Of a DNA stretch of 6,625 bases, positions 1-5,004 are shown one piece after another. Origin of the DNA: JBGTHB01 sp041746415 (GTDB lineage: Bacteria; Pseudomonadota; Gammaproteobacteria; Coxiellales; Coxiellaceae); the NCBI GenBank assembly GCA_041746415.1, contig JBGTHB010000081.1, positions 1-6,625 on the forward strand, written 5' to 3'. Every line of letters starts with the position of its first letter. The stretch's first letter is position 1. The translations under genes and the position numbers were made by a program. Under the pieces are notes generated by a model. The model searched no databases. It saw only the letters and a program-made list of their open reading frames with translations, and was not told the origin of the DNA.

Positions 1-2166
1 ATAGCAAAAAAATCACTATGGCTGCGCTGCGCTGAATTTCCCAAACTCAAAACGTATGCTAAATACACACCACCACCTACACCCGATGAGCCAGACTCTT
101 TCATAGCTAACTTGGTAATTAATACCACGCCTCGACTTGGCAATGCGCCGTCACACAAGCCACAAGTAGTTATTAATCACCAACTCCATTCTTACGGCCA
201 CCTGCATTCAGCTGAAAATCCAACACGCTTAACTCAAATACATGCACTGTTAGTAGCGCTTGAACAAAAAAGGCTAATTGAACTTACTCGTGTCACCAGT
301 GGTGGTGATTTTGCTATAACCAATCCAGTTAAGCTAAACACAGTCAGCATGCAACATGAAACGTACCTCCAAGAAATTGCGGCTTTATCACAAGAGTTAG
401 GCGTTTCACTACCCGTAGACGAAACAGCTGATACCTGGGTTGATCCTTTCATCATGGCCGCACGCCAAGATAATCACGCAGCAGTGCACTGTGCATTTGA
501 AACGATTTTTCCAGAAGATGATGAACGGCCCATTCGCCCTGCTACTTTTATTGCTATTGCCCCACCTGCTCATCACGCGTGCACAGAAGAATCACACGGC
601 TATTGTTTGGATAATCATACGTTTGAATTATTCAAAAAAATCATGGATGAAGTTCTTAAATCCAACGAACAAGTGTTAATAGTGGATTGTGATTTTCACG
701 ATGGCGATGGCACCCGCAACATGTTGCGCCAGTATTTACAACAGCAGATTAATGCAGGCAAGCTGAGTATTGTATCGCGCATACGTTTTATTAATTTTTT
801 TGCTTACGGTGAATTCCCTCACAATGAAGAGAATCCTGGACCAGCAGTTGAAAGCGATTTCCCCGGGGTATTTATAAATATCCCTTACAATAAAACAACT
901 ACTGGTGATAATGAATTTAAAAATCTTATTGATCACGCCATAGCGGGGTTAAAGAGCGAGCGTTTTTTTCCTGATCATACTGTGGTTTCAGCTGGTTTTG
1001 ATGCACACCAAGATGACTACCCCAATGGTAGACTCACCGAAATAAGTTATGGTTATTTAGCAAAACGATTAATTGAACTTATCCCACCTTACAAGATCCA
1101 TGCAAGTTTTACTGCAATTTTAGAGGGCGGTTACGATGCCTGGGCAAACGCCAAATGCTTAGCAATGTGGTTACATGAAATGGCTTTTTTTTGTAACCCG
1201 CGTTATGAATCCAGCCCCATATTTTTTCCACCAACGACCATGCCTCAAGAATCCAAATTAGCACCACAAGCCCCGGCACGTCTCTCACAACACGTTGCAA
1301 ACCTAAAACGTAAAATGCCTGTCACTACTCCAGAGCCTACATCCGACATATCCACTCCGCCCATTGAATTCAAAAATGATGATGATATCAAGATGGCAAC
1401 TGGTGATACCAGGGCGACCAGCTCTAATATGGAAAGCAAACCACCAACACCAACTGCTAAAAAAACCCGATTGGCAGGCCATCCTGCCGGGCTTTTTCCT
1501 ATAGAAAATCAAAAAATCTATATATCCATACCACCTAAGAGTGAGTGCAGCTTTACATTAAAAGAATTGAATAATAACGAAAATCACTTTTTGTTCACGC
1601 CATTTTGTGCCACTGGACTTAAATGTACCGTAGTGGTTATCACCACCTCTATAGGTAAATGTTACATAGCGAACATTCCCCTACTTGCGCAAACTAACAT
1701 AATAGATGAGGCGCTGGAAAATAACATTCATTTACAAAGTGGGTCTACTATTGCCACTCATGTGTACATTTTAACTAGTCTGCAAAATACACCAGCTATG
1801 TTAGGACACGGCAGAAAATTTAAACCATCTCCTAATCACAATCACTATAACAACATTGTTTTTATTGTTACTCCCACAGATGGCTACGATTTTCTCACAG
1901 TCAGTGGAACAGGGGTAGTAACCTTGCTCAAGAGCCAAGACATGCCTGTCGTATTACCTCTAGCAGCTAAAAATATCAAATACGTTGAGTCAACAACAGC
2001 ACCAGGCCACGCATCACTTGATCAAAGCACTTTGCCACCCCTCCACACTGCTGCCCCATCAATAACTTATAAAGCGCTGCTATCAAACTATGACAATCGG
2101 GCCAGGAAAATAATACGTGCTTATTTCGTCCCAACTTCATCAGCATCAGCCATGGAACTTTGCTAG
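1..2166 (+). CDS. Histone deacetylase-family protein with long flanking regions, 5' partial
   Basis: Zinc-dependent HDAC/acetylpolyamine amidohydrolase superfamily, predicted to remove acetyl groups from lysine or an amine. The frame is open from base 1 with no ATG before the HDAC region. A TTG at 112 is a poor start without a ribosome site, so the N-terminus lies outside the window. Numbering the first codon as 1, residues about 20-35 are Pro/Thr/Asp-rich and the catalytic domain spans about 55-397. Visible motifs are HSAENPTRL (near 69-77), APPAHHA with the His pair 191-192, DCDFHDGDGT with zinc ligands D231 and H233, SAGFDAH with zinc ligand D334, and LEGGY with Y378. This resembles class II HDACs. 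A Pro/Ser/Thr-rich linker (about 405-485) with basic patches follows, then about 240 beta-rich residues I cannot assign. It ends at TAG 2164-2166, facing the H1-like gene. Host-directed effector use is inference; the HDAC assignment is firm. Confidence 0.93.
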   Translation: MAKKSLWLRCAEFPKLKTYAKYTPPPTPDEPDSFIANLVINTTPRLGNAPSHKPQVVINHQLHSYGHLHSAENPTRLTQIHALLVALEQKRLIELTRVTSGGDFAITNPVKLNTVSMQHETYLQEIAALSQELGVSLPVDETADTWVDPFIMAARQDNHAAVHCAFETIFPEDDERPIRPATFIAIAPPAHHACTEESHGYCLDNHTFELFKKIMDEVLKSNEQVLIVDCDFHDGDGTRNMLRQYLQQQINAGKLSIVSRIRFINFFAYGEFPHNEENPGPAVESDFPGVFINIPYNKTTTGDNEFKNLIDHAIAGLKSERFFPDHTVVSAGFDAHQDDYPNGRLTEISYGYLAKRLIELIPPYKIHASFTAILEGGYDAWANAKCLAMWLHEMAFFCNPRYESSPIFFPPTTMPQESKLAPQAPARLSQHVANLKRKMPVTTPEPTSDISTPPIEFKNDDDIKMATGDTRATSSNMESKPPTPTAKKTRLAGHPAGLFPIENQKIYISIPPKSECSFTLKELNNNENHFLFTPFCATGLKCTVVVITTSIGKCYIANIPLLAQTNIIDEALENNIHLQSGSTIATHVYILTSLQNTPAMLGHGRKFKPSPNHNHYNNIVFIVTPTDGYDFLTVSGTGVVTLLKSQDMPVVLPLAAKNIKYVESTTAPGHASLDQSTLPPLHTAAPSITYKALLSNYDNRARKIIRAYFVPTSSASAMELC

Positions 2167-2184
2167 CAATCCTTTAGCGCAGAC

Positions 2185-2210
2185 AAAAAAAACCCGGAAC
2201 AAGTCCGGGT
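2185..2210 (-). terminator. Rho-independent terminator of the H1-like gene
   Basis: A perfect 7-bp stem (ACCCGGA at 2192-2198 pairing with TCCGGGT at 2204-2210) encloses a 5-base loop. On the minus strand it is followed by a run of eight T (complement of A at 2185-2192). It lies 20 bases beyond the stop of the H1-like gene. The plus side lacks a comparable T run, so it serves mainly the minus strand. Confidence 0.88.
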
Positions 2211-2230
2211 CTCTTCGAAGAAATAAAGAG

Positions 2231-2536
2231 TTATTTCTTACGAGGACGTCCACGACGTTTAGCAGACGAAGTCTTTGCTTTAGAAGACTTACGACGGCTT
2301 ACTTTACGACGCTTTGACGCTGTAGTTTTTGTTTTACGGCGTTTACTTGCAGTACGTTTAGTTTTACGACGTATTTTTTTCACTTTTTTCACTGTAGCTT
2401 TTTTTGCTTTTTTGAGAGCCTTTTGAGCTTTCTTTAAAGCAGCTTTCGCTTTAGTTACTTTCTTTTTCGCCGCTGACACAACTGAAGAGTTTGAGCTCTT
2501 AGTCGATTTACGACGTGTTTTTCTTTTAGCTGCCAT
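2231..2536 (-). CDS. Histone H1-like lysine/arginine-rich DNA-binding protein
   Basis: A 101-residue, very basic protein: by hand count 33 Lys and 16 Arg, with no Asp or Glu. The rest is mostly Ala, Ser, Thr and Val, as in bacterial H1-like proteins (chlamydial Hc1/Hc2, Bordetella BpH1, Coxiella Hq1, AlgP C-terminus). Residues 22-54 form a Lys/Ala-rich H1-tail-like stretch. TASKRRK occurs twice (62-68, 72-78). The C-terminus KRRGRPRKK carries an AT-hook core (RGRP), suggesting minor-groove binding at AT-rich DNA. The start is the ATG at 2534-2536, because AAGGAGA lies 7-8 bases upstream; the frame runs on to 2614, but that extension is hydrophobic and would cover the promoter. It likely acts in the nucleoid. 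It is monocistronic, with its own promoter and terminator, and converges on the HDAC gene. Such low-complexity proteins arise repeatedly, so the family name is descriptive. Confidence 0.87.
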   Translation of the reverse strand: MAAKRKTRRKSTKSSNSSVVSAAKKKVTKAKAALKKAQKALKKAKKATVKKVKKIRRKTKRTASKRRKTKTTASKRRKVSRRKSSKAKTSSAKRRGRPRKK

Positions 2537-2574
2537 TGCTGTCTCCTTTTTCCTTATTACAGTTGGCATTAAAA

Positions 2575-2583
2575 AGTATAGCA
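2575..2583 (-). promoter_or_regulatory. Extended -10 promoter of the H1-like gene
   Basis: On the minus strand TGCTATACT matches the extended -10 form TGnTATAAT with one mismatch. Transcription would start near 2568, leaving a leader of about 30 bases before the ATG at 2536. No good -35 is present (only weak TTTGTA at 17-bp spacing), which is usual for extended -10 promoters. Confidence 0.6.
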
Positions 2584-2598
2584 AACAATTGCCAAAAT

Positions 2599-2610
2599 AC
2601 AAAATTTTGT
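2599..2610. promoter_or_regulatory. 12-bp palindrome over the -35 region
   Basis: ACAAAATTTTGT is a perfect 12-bp palindrome centred about 36 bp upstream of the predicted start of transcription of the H1-like gene. That is where a repressor or an AT-hook protein could act. It could also be chance in AT-rich DNA. Its position is the only functional hint. Confidence 0.3.
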
Positions 2611-2757
2611 GCAATTAAATCATAGGCCTTTACTAAAAAAGCAGTTGCAGCAAATTGGTTATTGCGCTTTTGATTTTATTTTTGGATAAATAAATTCGAT
2701 TTTTTAAATGGTGCCTCGCAACGACAGTGGTGGCATGGCCTGCAGCTGCGCATCTAT

Positions 2758-3540
2758 TTATTCGCAATTTTCGATAGCGCCGATGTAACGTGATGACCAC
2801 GCACTTAAAACACGCGCGACATAAATGGCATCGGCTTTATTTGTCAAAAGATGGTTGGCCTTATCCAACGAAATGAAGCTTTTGGGGTGTTTTGCCGCCT
2901 CATAAATTCGGCGCGCCTCACCAATATTAACTACGGCATCGACCGGACTGTGAAAAATCAGCAGTGATTTTTTGAAATTAGCCACCGTTTTTAACACCTC
3001 GCTATTTTCCACATCATCAATAAATTGCTTTTTAATCGTAAATGGCCGCCCTCCGAGCTGTACCTCCACTTCGCCTTTTTGCTTAATCTCTTCAACGCGA
3101 TCCGCAAAATGATGCACGATATGCGCCGGTGTCGAGGGCGCACCGATCGTGGCTACCGCTACTGCAGAAGGGATTTTTGCAGCAGCAGCTAAAATTGCCG
3201 TACCGCCTAAACTGTGCCCGATTAATAATTTGGGCGCGGCATACTGTGTGCTGAGGTATTCTGCCGCCGCAAGAATATCACCGACATTACTGGTGAAATT
3301 GGTTTCGCTAAAATCACCCGCACTTTTACCTAAGCCCGTAAAGTCAAAACGCAACACCGCGATACGCTGATCTGTTAATGCTTTCGCAATTCGCGCTTCG
3401 GCAATCAATTCTTTTGAGGTCGCAAAGCAATGCGCTAATAATGCGTATGCCAATGGTGGTTCAACTGGTAAATCAAGTTTAGCGTCGAGCGTAATGCCAT
3501 TGGCATTTTTGAATTGCAGTGATTGGATTTGATCGGCCAC
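2758..3540 (-). CDS. Alpha/beta hydrolase, OsmC-fusion hydrolase-half type
   Basis: A 260-residue cytoplasmic serine hydrolase of unknown substrate. It has the oxyanion-region motif AHCF (36-39), FDFTGLGKS (66-74), nucleophile elbow GHSLGG (Ser110), acid SPVDAVV (Asp201) and ANHLL (His230), so the triad is complete. RFDFTGLG, HSLGG, GRPFTIKKQF and HPKSF match, from memory, the N-terminal half of bifunctional alpha/beta hydrolase-OsmC proteins of about 400 residues. Here the protein stops just after WSSRYIG, where the OsmC domain would begin, and I see no OsmC-like coding downstream. The start is GTG at 3538-3540: AAGGA (3549-3553) lies 8 bases upstream. A second GTG at 3544-3546 would have only 2 bases of spacing, and it would add just two residues. 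No signal peptide is seen. It follows the unknown gene on the same strand after about 80 bases. Confidence 0.9.
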   Translation of the reverse strand: MADQIQSLQFKNANGITLDAKLDLPVEPPLAYALLAHCFATSKELIAEARIAKALTDQRIAVLRFDFTGLGKSAGDFSETNFTSNVGDILAAAEYLSTQYAAPKLLIGHSLGGTAILAAAAKIPSAVAVATIGAPSTPAHIVHHFADRVEEIKQKGEVEVQLGGRPFTIKKQFIDDVENSEVLKTVANFKKSLLIFHSPVDAVVNIGEARRIYEAAKHPKSFISLDKANHLLTNKADAIYVARVLSAWSSRYIGAIENCE

Positions 3541-3569
3541 AGTCACATTCCTTGTTTTTGTCTGTGTTT

Positions 3570-3578
3570 ACTATGGCA
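3570..3578 (-). promoter_or_regulatory. Possible extended -10 for the hydrolase gene
   Basis: On the minus strand TGCCATAGT resembles TGnTATAAT with two mismatches and sits about 30 bases before the chosen GTG start. The -35 (TGGCTA at 17-bp spacing) is poor. The gene could instead be co-transcribed with the one upstream, since no terminator is visible between them. Confidence 0.25.
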
Positions 3579-3623
3579 AATTTATTGTGGTTTAGCCAGT
3601 TTGAGGGTTAGCAGTAGGACTAC

Positions 3624-4289
3624 TTAAAACTTGTTCAAAATATCATTTACCTTCTCTGAGCGCTCCCGCTCTTCCTGTTCTTTACGACTTTTTAGATATT
3701 CTTCACATGCTTTCATGTTAATTGGAAATTGGTTAAGCGACTCTCGATAATTGTCTCTTTCACTCCATAATGTAATCAAATCCTTATAACTAATTAAATT
3801 TTTTGCATTACAAAAATTATCCCACCCTTCAATTAACAACCCAACATTAACCTTAGACTTGGGAGACAGGATTGCTGTGTGAAGCAACTTGAAATAAATT
3901 AAACAATAAAAACCATACAAATAACTGTCTTTATCAGAATTGATTTTCGCTGGATGCGGTATGCTTTTTTGTGTTAATTCTGTTGTTACTCGTGATGCTA
4001 AATTTTCAAAATCTATCGCCATAGGTGATTTAAGCTTTTTGTTTTCAGCCAGGGCGTTCACAATCACACTTATATCCTGCTTCACTAAGTTAACAATATT
4101 GCTCGGAAGAGGTGGAAATAACCCGGAGGGTGAAACACCACTACTTACCGCAGAGTGCGGTGAAGCACTATCAGAAGCCATTACAGGTGAGCCTCTTTCT
4201 GTAGTTGCAGCAATAGAAGCAGCCGAAGGCGATTTTTTTCTCTGCTGCTTTACTGCTTTAAAAAATGCAGACGTTTGATACACAATCAT
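3624..4289 (-). CDS. Unrecognised 221-residue protein with E-rich C-terminus
   Basis: I do not recognise a family. Residues 1-20 are mixed with a basic stretch (KAVKQQRKKS). Residues 20-62 are Ser/Ala/Pro-rich and probably disordered. From 62 on the sequence looks mainly helical, with an aromatic hydrophobic stretch YLYGFYCLIYFKLL (123-136) too polar at its edges for a confident membrane segment. The end is strongly charged: KEQEERERSE (203-212) lies 10-19 residues from the C-terminus, where the E-block of Dot/Icm (type IVB) effectors is found. The start at ATG 4287-4289 has no clear ribosome site. ATG at residue 37 has GAGG about 10 bases upstream and is an alternative. Composition is AT-rich: 57 G+C in bases 3781-3960 (32%) against 79 in 5281-5460 of dusA (44%). 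That suggests an accessory or acquired gene. Real coding is likely; the function is open. Confidence 0.72.
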   Translation of the reverse strand: MIVYQTSAFFKAVKQQRKKSPSAASIAATTERGSPVMASDSASPHSAVSSGVSPSGLFPPLPSNIVNLVKQDISVIVNALAENKKLKSPMAIDFENLASRVTTELTQKSIPHPAKINSDKDSYLYGFYCLIYFKLLHTAILSPKSKVNVGLLIEGWDNFCNAKNLISYKDLITLWSERDNYRESLNQFPINMKACEEYLKSRKEQEERERSEKVNDILNKF

Positions 4290-4343
4290 CCGCGCACTCT
4301 ACCCTGATTTTATTAATCGAACATTAAAAACCTATGCCTTGCA

Positions 4344-4352
4344 CCCTGAAGG
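4344..4352. repeat. Left 9-bp target-site duplication
   Basis: CCCTGAAGG directly abuts the left terminal inverted repeat of the 321-bp element and is identical to 4674-4682, which abuts the right one. The last two bases (GG) also pair with CC at 4674-4675, so the duplication could be read as the 5-bp CTGAA with 15-bp termini instead. Confidence 0.75.
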
Positions 4353-4377
4353 CTTTGCACAGGACAAGAATTGCAAT

Positions 4378-4407
4378 GGATTGCCGCGCTCGTACCTCGC
4401 TCGCCAT
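4378..4407 (+). repeat. GC-rich repeat, copy A
   Basis: This 30-bp unit matches copy B (4517-4546) at 27 of 30 bases, and its last 21 bases are identical. It starts GGATTGCCG and ends CTCGCTCGCCAT. It resembles the GGATTGC...CGCTCGCAATGAC palindromic repeats scattered through many intracellular bacterial genomes (family recalled, not searched). Confidence 0.75.
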
Positions 4408-4451
4408 TCCTTTTTTTTGTCATCACAAGTGGGCGCAATTCTTTTTTCCGT

Positions 4452-4486
4452 CATCACGAGCGAGTCATCGAGCGTCGTGATCCATG
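4452..4486 (-). repeat. GC-rich repeat, inverted copy
   Basis: Read on the minus strand, this 35-bp segment aligns with copies A and B: ATGGAT, then CGACGCTCG, then TCGCTCG, ending in ATG. It can also fold on itself through ATCACGA (4453-4459) and TCGTGAT (4475-4481). With A and B on either side it could form alternative larger hairpins. Confidence 0.6.
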
Positions 4487-4516
4487 TACAAGTGCCATTA
4501 AAAAACATCGGTATAT

Positions 4517-4546
4517 GGATAGCGACGCTCGTACCTCGCTCGCCAT
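4517..4546 (+). repeat. GC-rich repeat, copy B
   Basis: This is the direct repeat of copy A: positions 10-30 are identical and there are three mismatches in the first nine bases (GGATAGCGA here). The centre-to-centre distance from A is 139 bp, with the inverted copy between them. Confidence 0.75.
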
Positions 4547-4673
4547 GACTCACCTTTCATTTGTGCTAATGCGAAATTAAAAACACTAGCCGCAACATAG
4601 TTGATCTACACAAACTACCACAAGGAGAAACGCAGCATAAGCCGCCAGTTTGAAAAAATTGTCCTGTGCAAAG

Positions 4674-4682
4674 CCCTGAAGG
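4674..4682. repeat. Right 9-bp target-site duplication
   Basis: CCCTGAAGG, identical to 4344-4352, directly follows the right terminal inverted repeat. Removing the element and one copy would rejoin the original intergenic DNA as GCA-CCCTGAAGG-ACGC. Confidence 0.75.
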
Positions 4683-4702
4683 ACGCTAGTACCGGCACGA
4701 AG

Positions 4703-4730
4703 GGAAGCTTGCCTTTAAAAGGCAATTTCC
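4703..4730. promoter_or_regulatory. Inverted repeat within the rpmE promoter
   Basis: TTGCCTT (4709-4715) and AAGGCAA (4719-4725) form a perfect 7-bp inverted repeat around TAA, extended by GGAA (4703-4706) and TTCC (4727-4730). It spans the predicted -35 and most of the spacer, so it may be an operator. No T run follows on either strand, which argues against a terminator. If transcription began further upstream it would instead be a leader hairpin. Confidence 0.4.
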
Positions 4731-4737
4731 GTATAGT
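4709..4737 (+). promoter_or_regulatory. Likely rpmE promoter
   Basis: TTGCCT (4709-4714) matches the sigma70 -35 at 4 of 6 bases. It is separated by exactly 17 bp from TATAGT (4732-4737), which matches the -10 at 5 of 6. Transcription would start near 4744, giving a leader of about 30 bases before the rpmE ATG. Confidence 0.5.
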
Positions 4738-4773
4738 TGGGCGCTTTCATATTAAGGTTATGAGGATTAAGCC

Positions 4774-5004
4774 ATGCAAACCGATATTCATCCAAACTAC
4801 CGCACTATAGCGGTGCAATGCAGCTGCGGCAACAAATTCAAAGTAGGCTCAACATACGATAAAGAAAGCTTACACCTTGAAATTTGTTCCGCGTGCCATC
4901 CCTTCTATACTGGCAAACAAAAATTGATGGACACAGCGGGACGCGTTGATCGTTTCAAAAAGAAATACGCACGTCGTGGCGGCAAAGCCGAAACTGACAA
5001 ATAA
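4774..5004 (+). CDS. rpmE: Large-subunit ribosomal protein bL31, zinc type
   Basis: A 76-residue protein of the 50S subunit that contributes to the bridge between the subunits. It starts DIHPNY and contains CSCGNKF, ICSACHPFYTGKQK and GRVDRFKKKY, the standard L31 signature. Four cysteines (C16, C18, C38, C41) form the CxC...CxxC zinc site, so this is the zinc-containing (C+) form, not the zinc-free paralogue. Length is normal, slightly longer than the 70 residues of E. coli through a charged C-terminal tail. ATG 4774 has GAGGA (4762-4766) 7 bases upstream. It is monocistronic on the plus strand. Its stop at 5002-5004 directly abuts the stop of convergent dusA. In E. coli L31 represses its own mRNA; the short leader here gives no clear view of such an operator. 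Confidence 0.97.
   Translation: MQTDIHPNYRTIAVQCSCGNKFKVGSTYDKESLHLEICSACHPFYTGKQKLMDTAGRVDRFKKKYARRGGKAETDK

Larger units (their letters stand above)
4353..4673. mobile_element. MITE-like non-autonomous element, 321 bp
   Basis: The ends are perfect 13-bp inverted repeats: CTTTGCACAGGAC at 4353-4365 and GTCCTGTGCAAAG at 4661-4673. Both are flanked directly by the 9-bp repeat CCCTGAAGG. An alternative reading is 15-bp termini with a 5-bp CTGAA duplication. Inverted ends plus a target duplication are the signature of transposition by a DDE-type transposase. No transposase is encoded: the interior holds only short open frames over repeat DNA. It would therefore need a transposase supplied in trans, or be the remnant of a larger element. 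It sits between the divergent unknown gene and rpmE, leaving the presumed rpmE promoter about 27 bp from its right flank. The intact ends suggest a fairly recent insertion. I cannot assign an IS family. Confidence 0.72.

Noticed and set aside
234..1512. Several 60-80-codon frames antisense to or out of frame with the HDAC gene
   Set aside because: They lie wholly inside a strongly supported coding region and show no independent motifs or start signals.
2537..2614. Longer N-terminus for the H1-like protein starting at 2614
   Set aside because: The extra 26 residues are hydrophobic and unlike the rest, cover the extended -10 promoter, and lack the strong AAGGAGA present before the 2536 ATG.
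2615..2757. Hidden gene or structured RNA between the H1-like promoter and the hydrolase stop
   Set aside because: I see only AT-rich DNA with short A/T tracts and no sustained coding frame or strong stem-loop.
3940..4278. 112-codon open frame on the plus strand
   Set aside because: It is antisense to the 3624-4289 gene, has no ribosome site and no recognised motif. The minus-strand protein has more natural composition.
4378..4546. CRISPR array
   Set aside because: There are only two direct copies and one inverted copy, with unequal spacing and no regular spacers.
4332..4580. Three short open frames on both strands (4332-4553 -, 4339-4548 +, 4371-4580 +)
   Set aside because: They overlap each other inside the repeat-filled mobile element; their peptides are translations of the GC-rich repeat, with no ribosome sites.
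4703..4730. Hairpin as a Rho-independent terminator
   Set aside because: No T run follows on either strand, and it overlaps a plausible -35/-10 pair.
4601..4810. 69-codon open frame starting at TTG
   Set aside because: It crosses the element end, the rpmE promoter and the rpmE start in another frame, and has no recognisable protein features.
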